From Heliocidaris erythrogramma (taxonomy: Eukaryota > Echinodermata > Echinoidea > Camarodonta > Echinometridae): 64,000 bases of DNA. The translations under genes and the position numbers were made by a program. Shown here piece after piece: positions 31,361-44,076 of the stretch (position 1 is the stretch's first letter; the number at the start of each line of letters is the position of its first letter). The stretch spans positions 17,934,994 to 17,998,993 of the forward strand of contig CM046869.1 in NCBI GenBank assembly GCA_025617745.1, read 5' to 3'. The notes under the pieces are model-generated. The model was not told the origin of the DNA, did not search any database, and worked only from the letters and a program-made list of their open reading frames with translations.

Positions 31361-33741
31361 TAGTTATTGTTATTGATATCAATGATAAAGGACTACACAT
31401 TATAGCGCACCAATCACTTAACTGCTAAAATGCATAAAATATCAGCACCACTTCGATCCGCAATCAGTGCAGACATCTCGACCCGCTACCAGAGGACACT
31501 CAAGCTACTTAGTCCGGACTGGAGGTGGATTCTCCATAGTACATGAACAGTTCTAAAAAGGTAGCATGATTTGAGTTCTGGATTGGGTGGGTAGCTATCA
31601 GTCTGGACTAGGTCAGGACACAACCTTCTTTGGCAGTGTTTATGAAATCGATACTACATAAATGTAGGAGCAACCAAGTGCTTGGTCTCACACGACACAA
31701 TTTTCGCTGCGCAGTCCACCACCATGCATTGTTGTTATTACATGTATTGTACAGTGCTTCGGTTTAATGCAGGTGTCATTTCAAGCCAAAGCAGTTCAAG
31801 TTGAAGCAACAACAGAAACAACAGTTGCGTAGTTGAACTGCATAACAGATATCATGTCGCACAAGTCACCCCCACCCCCCCCCCCCCCCCCCCCACTTTT
31901 GGGATGGAAAACCCTTATCAGCAACAATGTTGTTTTTCATAGGGGGTCCATTAAAGTCTACCGTAAAACCAAGACACATATCTCACTCGGTGTAAAAAAT
32001 AAAAAAAAACATTTGACACTTTTGATCGTTAATAACGCAAAAGTTATAACTCTTTAATATCAGACTGAGGTTTTTATTTTGGAGCAACTCTTATAACCAA
32101 GAGTCATGAATCATTATATGACACTGGATAGCAAAAGGTTGGCAGAAATGACAAGTGTGATGAACAATGGTATTGTTAAGTTCTGAATTAATGACCGATA
32201 CACACAGATTTTGTAGCATTGTTTTTTGCAAAGAGTGAAAATCTAATTCACTATTCAGAGCATTATTTTAAGAATCGTATTCAATGAAATGTCATAAATA
32301 TTCCAAATAAATTTCACACCCTTTAACTTTACAAAGTGAAAACATCAGTCTGTTATGATTTTCAACTTTTTAAATTATTTTCAATCAAAAGTGTCACATA
32401 ATTTTTTTTAAACCTAGTATTAAATAAAATATACATGACTGTACTGAAGTGAAAGAAAAGAAATTCAAGTCACAGTAGACTAAATTACACCTAAGTATGG
32501 GTCAGCAATCTAAGTTAATAACAGTCTCACGATTGTTGATGAAAAACCACTTGTTTGGAAGTATGAGGACATCACTGAACAGTTTTAACTATATCTTGGT
32601 GGTGAAAAGAACAGTTATGACACCATAGATAATATACACTAATAATTATCCCTCAAAAGATAAATTCCAAAAGATTTTCACCATGCTACATGTATTTGGA
32701 TATGAAAACAATGCTAATTGCCAACCTATAACACTCGGGGTTTGCAAGGTGAAAAATAATGTAATTCTTGTAATCTGATTACCACTATAAAAATCTGTGA
32801 GTGGAGGATATTTCACATATTTTCACCATGTTGTTTCAAGTAACAAGAAACTGCACTCCAAGAGCATTAACAATATGGAGCAATCTTCTTTGTACAAAGG
32901 ACCATATGATGTACAGCTATGGGAACGTGCAGCTCTTTCTCCAGATACCCTGGCTCAGTTCCATTTTCGATTCTGTACCTATTTTTCTGTTCGCTTGACA
33001 ATTCAAAGAAACAAATAATACATGTATTGTTATACACACGTACACATAGTTTGGCCTTGCTCTGGTGGTAGAGATTAGCTAGAGGTAGCTTTGCAAGTCA
33101 TTTCCAGTTTTTTTCATTGGCCCAATTCACACACACACACAAAGAGTTTAGTTACGCGCATTTACACGAAGGAAAAAATTATACTAACCATGCTAACCAC
33201 CAAGCACAGCAATCTCATCAGCCGCCTTCTAGCCATTTTCAGAGGGCTCGAGCGACCACCATATTTTGTTAATCTTTTTCTTTCTCTATGAACTTCTTTA
33301 TTTTTATATTCTTTCCTCTTCTCTTTCTATCATTCCTTGTGTTTCTTTGTTTTTACTTTTTTTTTTAAATTCACATGCAAGAAAAAAAATGAGGTTCTGA
33401 CCTCAGTCAAAACAGTGACGTTCAAATCTCAATTCCTCTGTGAGAATGCCCCTATTGTGTAAACTTGTTTTCAGCACTTCTGACAGATGAATTATGCCTG
33501 CACCCAGCCACAACCATTGTGCTTGTTTGTTGTGACATGCATAGATGTACTTATTACTTCAAAAATCATAGGAAAAAAAGTTCATTATTCTCATATGCAG
33601 ATCTAGAATTCTGTGATGGAGGGGGGGGGGGGGAATGGAGTCACAAGTCTAAAATATCTGACAAGCAAAAAATAACGGTAGATCAAGGGAGACAAAAAAT
33701 GAGTCTTTATAGGCAGCTGCAAATATATAGATTAATTTAAT
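31361..33741. other. Sequence between the two Penelope-like fragments, unit A
   Basis: No RT continuation seen. Contains poly-C at about 31874-31894 and poly-G at about 33619-33632. The open frames (32797-33018, 33465-33740) lack recognisable domains. Confidence 0.45.
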
Positions 33742-34111
33742 TTAACCCTGTCAGGACATGAATTATTTAAGAGCTAAATTAATCACATTTTGTTTTTCAA
33801 ATTGGCAACAAAAATAATTTTCTTTTAATGCTACATGATCCTAATAAAATGTAATGTCTTTGAAAACAACATGCATGGTTTGTCAAAAAGTGGAAAATAT
33901 TGCCAATTTCGACATAAAACAATGATTTGGAACCTCCCAATGTGTTTCCAATTTAAGGACTTTAAGGCTTATTTTCTTTTTCTATAAATTCTGGGCATCA
34001 AACGCAATATGATCATGCAACAAAAATGCCTCTGGTATATTTTTTAGGGCTGTAAATCAAAAGTTATTGAGCCAAACCACAAAATTTGGTCAATTTTCTT
34101 GAAAGGGTTAA
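33742..34111. mobile_element. MITE with TTAACCC...GGGTTAA ends, unit A
   Basis: Left TTAACCCTGTCAGGACA, right TTCTTGAAAGGGTTAA. Non-coding. It is the same family as the nested copy at 12809 and as 53227-53597 in unit B, whose left end is the more regular TTAACCCTTTCAGGACA. Confidence 0.65.
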
Positions 34112-34403
34112 AAAATGTTTCAATGGAAACACTTCAAGGGAGACAAAAATGGGGTGTTTAGTTATAGTCTGTAACTCTGGTGTGCTCTCTATCAATTCAG
34201 AGAAAATATAGCACTATCGCAAGCTTTCTCTACTGACAAAGAATTATTTTGCCAAACAGTGACCATAATGTGAATAGTGCAAAAGGGACTAAAAATCATG
34301 GGTATTTCCACTGAGCATTAATCAGAAATGGCCTCCACTTGGCAGTTATCGAGTTATTCTCCTGAAGACAATCGGAACAGTCAGAATGGAGAACCGAAAC
34401 TAG

Positions 34404-35220
34404 ATGAATTCTCAACTGCACGCAGTCGAAATTTATGCCCTCAGCCCAGTGAATGTGGGCTTGCAGTACAGTGCAACTTCATACAAGATTGGGCTCATTA
34501 GAAACTTAGTGTGCCGCGCCCTTAAGATTTGCTCCGAGTGCAAATTAGCTCCCGAAATCGCTAAAATCACAACTATTCTTGACAATGGTTACCCTGAGCA
34601 TATTATATCTCGCACCATAACACGGACGCTGAAGGCACAATCCAAATCTGACACCAGATTTGGTCCTGCCAAATGCCATGTGTATCTCAAACTACCCTGG
34701 AGGGGTAAGGTATCTGACAAATACGCCAGTCAGATCAAACATGCAGTGTCACGTTGCTGTTATGTGGTCTCGACACACATTGTCACACACATCAGGATGC
34801 TACTGTCAACTAGCAAGGATGTACTACCCACCCCCCACTTGAGTAATATTATTTACCAATTTCAGTGCCGGTGCGATGCCAGGTACGTGGGCCGTACTTC
34901 TCAGCGGTTGGCTGATCGCATTAAACAACACGTCCCCTCGACTATTCGGAACCGTACAACTAATCAGCGCACGCAGTCCGTCCGTGCCTGCAAATCTGAA
35001 ATGCACGCGATTCAGCGATTGGTCTCCATTTACTGAACAATCCAGCTTGAGCACAAAGCTATGCCGACGATCAATTCTCAATTATGTCCCGGACCACAAG
35101 CGCAGCGCATTTACGCTTTCTGGAAGCTGCCTACATTCAATCGCACGAACCCCTTCTGTGCAGACAAAAGGAGTTCGTCCAAGCTTTGCGATTGTTCTGA
35201 GATTACCGTGTCTGGGTTGA
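34404..35220 (+). pseudogene. Penelope-like element, C-terminal GIY-YIG fragment, unit A
   Basis: The frame reads YKIGLIRNLVCRALKIC, LDNGYPEHII and YLKLPWRGKVSDKYA. Then comes the endonuclease core IIYQFQCRCDARYVGRTSQR followed by LADRIKQHVP. The YQF...YVGRT...R...H order fits the GIY-YIG nuclease that follows the RT in Penelope-like elements. A deletion after KSEMHA, compared with unit B, shifts the frame. The C-terminal reading continues out of frame to about 35213. Not functional. Confidence 0.85.
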
Positions 35221-37211
35221 GTCCAGGTTCATCGAGTATAATATAGTTGATTTCGAGTAATTTGTTATATACCTGCGTGATAACCTTGTCAAGGACGGGA
35301 TTAGGGTTAGGTTTAGAGTTACGGATACATAAAGAGTTTGGTCGAGGATCAAAGTTGGAATTCAGGTAGCTTTGGATATTGACTGCGAAGTAATTATTGT
35401 AGGGGCATGTGTCCTACAACCCGCATACAAGGCGCCTCCCAGTGCAGTCAAACACAACTTTTTTTACGACAGCCCATCAACTTAGCCTAAGTATTCAACT
35501 TAAAGCATCATTTATGTATAGCACAAATTTTGAGCGAAATCGGTTATGATTTGTGTATTTAGATCAAATTTTCATCTTGTATGGGATTTAAAGCATCTTC
35601 CGAAAAGATTTTCCAGGCTCCGGGGGCGCCCTATGAAGTTTTTCTAATTTCATAATCATAATCATCAGAAGAGGACTGAAACCCTTTTCAATGAATTATT
35701 TGGGACAAGTACAGGGTGTAACCATTACAACCTTTGTCAAGTCTTTTCTGTTGATTTCTGAAATGACTCTTTTTTACAATTACACTAAAGATATTAAAAA
35801 ATTGTATACAAGGTCACGTAAGTGGGGCCAAATATGCAAGATATGTGAAGTAAGTCTTGATTGTATGATCAAGGGCAAAGCACTCTGTTTGCAGTGATTC
35901 AAGCCCATATCCCCTTGACCGAACATCAATAGCGTAAACTCTAAATACACAACTTGTGCTAATTTTCTTGAGCATGAAAATGCACAACTAGTCCTAATAC
36001 CCCAGTTGCACCAGTGAGACAGACATCAGACTGACAACGGACTGAACCAAAAATTATGTTACCCAGAATGGCTGACAGTTTGTTGATTATTGGTCAGTTT
36101 GGAGTTGGTTTAGCAGTGTGACTGAGGCAGTCATAAATCAAAAGTAAATTCTGAAAACCATGAAGTGTCAAAAAAGGCAGTTTTTTTTATCAATGCCACA
36201 GTGGGTGACATCCCAATTAATTGGATCACCTCCCACACAGCCTTTTTTGACCTTGTATCTAACAACAACTTGATTTTACTCTGGAATATGATCAACAAAA
36301 TGCTATCTTGGATAAACTCTACAATTTCCTATATGATTTCAAGTGCACATGATGCAGCAATATGAATCTGTTCAGCAAGCTGGTTTTCAATCATCCTTTA
36401 ACATGACTTTTCTTTAAATATTTCACATGTACATGTATCATTTAATGAAGAATAATTTGTCTAAATGACTTATTCAGGCTTAATGGATATTTTCTGTTTT
36501 TGATAACAAGTGTTTGATACATGATAGTTTTATGTATTATTCATCATTCATTATTAAATGTCCTGTATACACAGTTAAGCTTGCGGCACGCTTAATAAGT
36601 GTGTTTTCAAAAAATAAGATTGCTGCAAGCATAAAACGAGCTTAGAAAATTATTTCAGGCTTGCGTGGAAAAGAGGCAAGCTTGCTGTGAGCTTTGCACA
36701 ATAACCAAATGGAAAATTCTTGTTTGAGGATAGTAAAATATTTCAAAAACTTCAATTTTCAAAATCTGCAGTAATTTTGGCATTTTTCTTTAAGTGCATG
36801 TACAAAATACAAAACGAACTGATTTCCCCTAGGTGGCTTAGCTATAATTTGTAGCATGAAAACAATGCAAAATGCACAATATTGTTGAAAATCATAAGTT
36901 CATGGCAACAAGTTAGAATCATATTATGAGGACATGGAGCCGGAAAAATAACTTTACGAGCATACTTAAGCTGAATAATATCAAACAGTCATTTTGGTAC
37001 CTCTCAATTACAGATTTAAATGATGACACTTATAATAATGTCTTTTGCACAAAAACATGCGTCCGGAACGCAAAATGCACAATCATAATTTCATGCATGT
37101 TAGACCATATCATTAGGACATGGAGCTGGTAAAATACCTCTATGAGCTTGATTAGGCTGAATGATATCAGAACTGTCATTTCAGATTTCAATTTACTGAT
37201 ATCACTAAAAA

Positions 37212-37405
37212 TACAGTGAAACCTGTCTATAAAGACCGCTCAAGGGAGACAAGAAAAGCGGTCTTTATGAGCAGGTGGTCTTTATGTACAGGTTCCTTTA
37301 ATACACGTTTCAATGAGAAACATTTTTCAAGGGAAACAAAAATTGTGGTCTTTATAGACAGGCGGTCTTTCTATACAGGTGATCGCTAAAGCAGGTTTGA
37401 CTGTA
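37212..37405. mobile_element. TACAGT...ACTGTA inverted-repeat element, unit B
   Basis: Unit B copy of 18037-18230, with small differences (for example GGTGATCGC instead of GGTGGTCGC). Confidence 0.7.
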
Positions 37406-38181
37406 ATATCTTTTACATTCTGGATGCATCTTTTATTGCAACTACCACAAAGCTACCTTAAAAAGAACCTCTTAAACTTAACCTCTTAACCCATAGACTA
37501 CGGGAACCGGTTGGCTCCTTTATTAAGCCTATGAGAGTTAAAGAATTCAGTGGTCAACGGGTTAACTTTTGCCTTAACTGCAGATTTTGTGTTTTTCAAA
37601 ATAGTTTTAAATAGATTTATGCAGAGTTCCACCATTCTCCTATCAGTGCTCAAACTGTTAGATATGTATAATACATTAAATGGTATTATGTTCTTTTCAA
37701 TTTTTGTCCAGAAATCTATTGTGCATGAATCTAGTTTAGAATGTAGCAAAAATTTCACGCTACATTCCTCTCCTGAAACTTTCACTTTTTTTCATCAAAA
37801 ACGGGGGCACGATTTAGACTTCATAATTAGTTTACAGATCTTTTCAAAAGGCTTTCAACTCAATTGTCATGAACATATAAACACCCAGTATAAATAAAAC
37901 TTTTAAAGGCCAAACAACCATAACATCATTTTAACGTCATGTCATTGCTTTATCAATTTCACTCTTGCATAAATTAATAGCAAACAAAATACAGTAGCAT
38001 TGGCAGTCACTTACATTGTGAAGTGGGTTCACTTTGTGCTATGGGCTAGTTCTTTTAATACGTTCCATATTAGTGCACAATCTATTTGGGCCTCTCATGC
38101 AGCGCACAATCAAGTTAAATTCTTAACACAAGCAGTTTTGTTGAATTGCTGGGAAACTTCTACCATCATATATAAGCCAAG

Positions 38182-38982
38182 ATGCAGCGTGACATAGCGA
38201 TTTTGATCATTTCTATGATCCTAGTGGCTAGTTTACTGGATGAAACAGGTAAGATATTAAAAAGTACATATTTTAGAAACCAAGATTCATAGATATAGTT
38301 AACCTTAAATGAGTCAACCCATTGGGACCTTTAGATCAAAGAATATGTTTTCTTGAGAATTAACTTCATGACAAAACATAAGCAACAGTCTGAACTGATA
38401 TTCATACTGCCACTTTATACTGATGTACAGCTGATTTCTTTAACCCCTACTTGGCCTCCAAGTTTTGGGTCAATTGTAAAAAAAAATAAATTAAGAGTTA
38501 CAATCCAACTTCAAAACCTTTACTTCATTAATGAATAAAGTACTAATTTTACATTAGCAGAGGCATGTGTTACTGTTTTAGAAGCAAAAAATGTATGGTC
38601 CGAATACATGTATGTTGCAAAACACTCAAAATCTTGGTCGGGATGTGATGTCCATAGCACTGAAGGGGTTAATTTTTAACAATAAAATGAATTTAGATTA
38701 TGAATTTAAATGAGATTCCTAATCAATTTCCTACTTCTTACATGTAATTGTTCAATGCTTCACATTCCAGAAGGGGGGATGAGCATAGGCGCAAGGCGTC
38801 CTCGTCGAATCCGTTTTGGTCGTATTATCAGAGAAACGAAGGAAGAGGAAATGGCTGTGGTAAGATTTTTATCACATTAAACAAACATTTCTTTTTAACA
38901 TATATCAAAGTAATTGCTTATGAACAATTTACAACCAGGTAACTGATTACAAAAGCTGATAATTAAAGCTACTACAATGAAA

Positions 38983-39014
<32 letters not shown>

Positions 39015-39841
39015 CGGCTACATACAAATATATATTAAATACATATTCTTGTAGTGCATGCTCTGGAGTTGTATACCAGTACCTAATATGTGTATCCATG
39101 GCTTTAGAATTTCTCAAGTGCATTATACAGTGCTTCCCAGAGAAAACGAAGCCGAGATTTATCGATGTTTAATCATATCTTAATCACAAAACTGATTAAT
39201 AAATGACATATATTTGTAAAGCTTGATTCCTCTTCATTCACTTGATGCCACTCATATGATACATACTTCACATATGAGTGAATAAAGACAATATGAAGCA
39301 GGGCTACCAAAAAGTCGTTTGGCCAACAATATCTGAATTTCAAATAGATAATCATATTTCTAGAAAGTTCATTTTCTGCCCTTTCATATGACACCTCAAT
39401 CGGAAAAATGAGCCAGGGATGACAAAGCTCTGTTGGTGTAAAGTTGCTTGCATTTCCATGATTTATTAAACAAATCCATTTGAGGTGGCTGCCTGTCCTA
39501 GCAATAAACAAATAAGACAAAAGACTTCATGCACGGCTGATCATCAACAAAATTGAGTGGTGAGTACAAAATGATAAAAGCTGATTGAGAGTGAGGTACG
39601 TTTTCATAAACCTACTTGACCATGCAATTAACAACAGCAACAAGTATTTCTGGTAACAGAATGGGGACGATCTGGGAGACTTTAATTATCTCATCAATAC
39701 ACAACTATTAAACTACATTCTATGGTACCAAAACACTGTAATTCTATTTGGTTTGTTTTTTCTATTCAGAAAATATCACCTCTCAAGATGAAATTGAAAG
39801 ATGAAAACAAGCTAGGGGAGAAGGCTTTTGAGGAAAACTGA
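38182..39841 (+). CDS. P1, small secreted Arg-rich peptide precursor, unit B
   Basis: Exons 38182-38248, 38771-38859 and 39770-39841 with the same phases and the same 75-residue length as unit A. Core and C-terminal exons encode the same residues as unit A. Exon 1 differs in three codons that follow one another closely: it starts MQRDIAILII where units A and C start MQRLIVILII. The Leu-to-Asp change at position 4 shortens the hydrophobic run from its N-terminal side, but IAILIISMILVAS remains. Splice sites are intact. AATAAA at 40085-40090. Function unknown, as for unit A. Confidence 0.7.
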
Positions 39842-40202
39842 ATGCCACCGGAAGACGCATGGAATTAGCTAGACCTCCCAAGTCATGAAAAATATCTTTA
39901 AAAGTAGCATAGTAATGAATGAATATCAAAAGAAGACGATTGCAGCTTGTCATCGTGCTCATGCCTAGTATATTTTGATAATGATAATTGTTTTTCCCAC
40001 ATTACACAAGATAGCAGGACCATGAAGTCATCTACGCTATTAGTCTGTAGAGGCAGACTCTATTTTGAACTTTAAACACAATGCAATAAAACTTTGAGCC
40101 AACCCTAACTGGCAGTCTCCAGCTGAGTCAAAGCATCAGAATCCGGTAGAGCACAGGGCCTATGTGGGATGCAGTAGAACATGTAGTCGTCATGGTTCAG
40201 AC

Positions 40203-41054
40203 TAAGCCTGAGTCATATCGAATATTTCATACCGGTGCATCGATAAATGATGGGTGGTGAAAACAGAGTTGCACACAGTTGCACGCAGTGCATGCACCAT
40301 GCACTGGTCCGCTGGCATCGCGGGCATATGTATGGGCTCTCGCTGCTCGACATTAACGATAGCCCGCTAGCCAATGGCTAGTAAAAATCACAGCGGTATG
40401 GCTAGCCAAAATATCACTCTAGTGTCGCACGAAGCGATGCTCATTGTCGACACACCCGACAATGATTCAAATTCAAAGAATTAATAATCTTACTTTGTCT
40501 TTGGAGAGCTGAATGGAACACGTTTGTTCGATGCAAAAAAAAAAACAATACGAAATAAACTTTTCGTCGCTCAATATAGACTCGACTTCATTCAGCTTCT
40601 TCAGAGATCATTCAGAAGTAATTGCCAATTTGATGAGAGTGTGATATTAGTTATTGCGAATTAAGTAGGAACACTCGTACTCATGCCCGTATTTATCATG
40701 TTCAATTATACAATTGTCAAATTGACAATGCAGAGAGAGTGCAAGAATATTATCGTAAACTTCAGTTCGTAACGACAAAACAATTTTTTCCATAGAGAAA
40801 GCACAGGTAAAGCGCGACGTCCTCCGAGAGGGAATTAGCGAAAGTTAGCCAACAGTTTGAAGTCGCCTTCACGTTCTCTGCTAGTATATGCTGTACGTTA
40901 CGGAGTTTCTTTTTTTATTTGCTCTTTTCATGGTGGCTACGGTAGTCAAAAATCTGGCGGACTACAAATCGATGCACCGGATTTGCCAAAACGAATTCGG
41001 GATTCGATGTCTTCGATCGAACACCGGCTAACCAATCGATTCGACTCAGGCTTA
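40203..41054. mobile_element. 852-bp inverted-repeat element with 8-bp target duplication, only in unit B
   Basis: The ends are exact inverted copies over 12 bp (TAAGCCTGAGTC). Inside them lies a second inverted pair, CCGGTGCATCGAT and ATCGATGCACCGG. The flanks are GTTCAGAC (40195-40202) and GTTCAGAC (41055-41062), while units A and C have a single copy at the empty site. An 8-bp duplication suits a hAT-type transposase acting in trans. No transposase is encoded; the open frame at 40857 is incidental. Confidence 0.88.
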
Positions 41055-41795
41055 GTTCAGACTCTCTTGTTATGCATTACAACTGACAATGTTTTGTGGC
41101 TGCAAACTAATTCACTATAGTGAGAGATGTGGGCTTTGAATTGATCAAATTTATTCTCTGCACAGGATAGATTAATGGGAGATCAGAATTGATACCTCTG
41201 CACTGTAGCTATCTTCAACTATGCAATTAGATGCAAATGTAAATTACTTAAAGTGATTTGGTCCTTCACAAAAGTAAACATATGCAAGTGACCGGAAATT
41301 TTCATTTTCCCCCATAGACTTAGTGTTAAGACTAAAGCGTCTGGCCATACGCTTTTGTAAATGGGAGTATTCAGTCATATCTCAATAATAACATTATATA
41401 TTTGAAAACCTATCTATGCCTGGCTATTTGTTTATCCTTCTGAACATCATTATACAAGACAGATATCAAAATTCAACAATTTATTAAATCAAGCCTCCAC
41501 AAAGTTTAATACCGAATCCCTTTAAGTGGTACATGTATTGAATCAAATAGGCTCGTATTCTCGAAGGTGGCCTCAGTTAAGCCTGGTTAACTTAGGCCGC
41601 TGCTTTATGGAAGGCCATTCGTCAACTCCTGAGTCCCGTATGATTTATATATATATATGCAACAAAATAAAGAAACAAATTATTTTAATTATTTAATTGA
41701 GCATCAGAAATCAATTCTATCATGTTTATCATCAGGTTCTTATATTTGCATGGAATAAACTAATCTTTTGACAACTGAAATAATCATTAGGGGTA

Positions 41796-42233
41796 TGTTG
41801 TTGAGTGGGGGGCAAGGTGAGTGTGTGTTTATGTATGTGTGAATGGGGTGGGTTGTATGAGTGGCTGGGATGAGCTGGATTTTGAGTGGCGAGGACAGAT
41901 CTGTGGGTGGATGGTGGGGTTTGGGTTGTGTCTGTGGATGGGGTGTGAATGGGTAGACAGGAGGGTATCTGTGGTCGGATGGGTGGGGGTGGGGTACGAG
42001 TGGGTGAGGTGACATGCACGGGGGCAGGGAGAGGTGTGCATCAGTGGATTGGTGGGGGTAGGGTTATGCGAGTCTTTGGGGTAGGGCATTGTGTGGGAGG
42101 GGTGTGTGGGAGTGGTGTGTGGGAGGGGTGTGTGGGAGTGGTTTGTGGGAGGGTGTGTGGGAGGGGTTTGTGGGAGGGGTGTGTGGGAGGGGTGTGTGGG
42201 AGGGGTGTGTGGGAGTGGGTGTGGTGAACATAG
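41796..42233. repeat. GT-rich stretch with expanded minisatellite, unit B
   Basis: Same stretch as 21940-22250, but with extra units of GGGGTGTGTGGGA and GTGTGTGGGAGTGGT between about 42098 and 42220. Confidence 0.85.
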
Positions 42234-42250
42234 GTGGGGACCATCTTGTT

Positions 42251-42870
42251 TTTAAAGGGAAAATCCAACCAATGGCAAGTTGCTCTGAAAGAAAGAGAAA
42301 AATAAGAGAAAAATCAGAGAAGCAGATTGGTGAAGGTTTGAATGAAATCTGACAAGCAAAGAAGAAGTTATGAATTTTTGAAAGTTGTAATCACTATATA
42401 CATATATGGGAATTTCAAATTGGCCAAATCGGAAATGTCACTGTGATGTAGTTGCGGACAACTCCCCCATTTGCTCCAACACACTAAATGACTAAAATTT
42501 CATTTTTTTTAAATAATGTATTCACTCAGAAGGATCTTTTTCTCTCATGAGGACCTTTAACAATGTGCTATCTCCAATACATTTTGAGTGCTGCCCCGAG
42601 GGTAAAAGTGCTTCGGAGAAAACCGCAAATTAATGATATTTTTGTGTACAACAAACGGGAGAGTTGTCTGCAAGTATGTCACAATCGACTCACCAAATTG
42701 TCAATTTGAGATTTGCATAGATGTAGTGATCTCATTTTTTCAAACATCCATAACATCCTTATTGCTCTTCCAATTTCTTTCAAGATTTTTCTTTCAAAAT
42801 TTCACCGTGCTGTTTTTCTTAATTTTCTGCTTTCACACATATCATCTTATTACCAAGGTTGGATTCTTAT
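42251..42870. mobile_element. AAAGGGAAATCCAACC-family element, unit B
   Basis: Unit B copy of 22275-22910. Its right end reads AAGGTTGGATTC, closer to a proper inverted end than in units A and C. Confidence 0.6.
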
Positions 42871-43151
42871 CAGTTCGTCCCAATTTAAGGTGCTGCATGT
42901 ATGTAACATTTTGGGCAATATGGAAATCCATCAAAAATCATTGTTTGGGAATCAATCAAAATAACAATTAAAAACAAGGATCAAGTAAAAATTTTCCCTC
43001 AAAACATAAAATCTGTTTTGACATTTTTCCAACCTTTTCCAAGATACAAAAACAAGATGATTTTGATTTAAAATAAACACCTAAACTAAGGTAGCATAAT
43101 TTTCAAAGTTGTTTAGGCACTGTAAATATATATATATATACATATATTTTA

Positions 43152-43297
43152 CTAAAGGGTACATTAGGTAGACACACAACAATGCGGTTTATTTCGTCAT
43201 AATAGCGCCCCCTACATTAGGTAGACAGTTGGTACATTAGGTCGACAGTTGACCATAGAAATAAGTCAAAAACTGTCCTCCTAATGTACCCTTTAGG

Positions 43298-43298
<1 letters not shown>
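43152..43298. mobile_element. MITE in a (TA)n tract, unit B
   Basis: Unit B copy of 23194-23340, followed by a shorter (TA)n run and poly-G. Confidence 0.7.
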
Positions 43299-43335
<37 letters not shown>

Positions 43336-44076
43336 GGGGGGGGGGTGCTCAAAATGTTAAATGATACTTTAAACGTATAATGTAAGTTTTAAAATCTTGT
43401 CTGCAAAATGACTTGGGTAAAAATCTATTTATAATGTAGCAAAATATTCAAACTATGATATCTTTTTGCCTGAAACCTTCCAGTATTTTTTAATGGGAAT
43501 GTGATTTCAACTGAATACATATTTTGTATGTCTCTACAATCTTTCAAGAGACAGCCTTATATATCCAGATTAAATCAAATTTCCAGGCCAAACAACGCTG
43601 AGAAAGCTCACGGTTCAGCATGTGGTTAGTCCTGAAAAGGATTGTTGAGTATAAAGAAGAATAAAGTGGAGAAAATTAAGACAAGAAGAAATGGAAAGAC
43701 AAGATAGAAAGTAAGAGAACGTAGAAGTAATCTTTCTTGAAAAGGACTGTAAACCAGATGAGAAGGCTGAGAGTGGAGAAGACTCAACATATTGGTTAGG
43801 TTACTGTCCGTCATCAACAAGCATTGAAAATTTATGTAAATACTTTTTTCAATTATGATTGTTCACTCTTCCAGTTTAAGCAAACAAAATGAAATGTCAC
43901 TATATTATAGGCTCGCTTCAGTGCTCCTTTTTTAAGTATTGGTTATATCTTTCAATGACTTTTGTACTCTGGGCATAATATATCTTGATCTCTCAGACAG
44001 GGCACCATCAACTCAAATTCTTAACACAATCAGTTTTAAATTGCTGAGAAAGTTCTACTATCATTCAGAAGTCAAG

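Larger units (their letters stand above)
16346..35279. repeat. Tandem unit A (about 18.9 kb)
   Basis: First of the head-to-tail units. It starts inside a TTAGGG-rich repeat at TTGTCAAGGACAGG and ends where the Penelope-like fragment meets the next TTGTCAAGGACGGG. Contents: P1 (19093-20766), P2 (24133-27440), inverted-repeat elements, and RT and GIY-YIG relics. Unit A lacks the 852-bp element of unit B. It has its own insertions at about 18580-18656, 24573-25217 and 25827-25977. Long stretches match units B and C base for base by eye. Confidence 0.93.

Noticed and set aside
33050-33100. tRNA-like stretch (GCTCTGGTGGTAGAGATTAG)
   Set aside because: Resembles an A box only. No B box, no cloverleaf and no acceptor stem.
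31017-35220. Active Penelope-like element
   Set aside because: The RT core is missing, and frames are broken in both fragments of both units.
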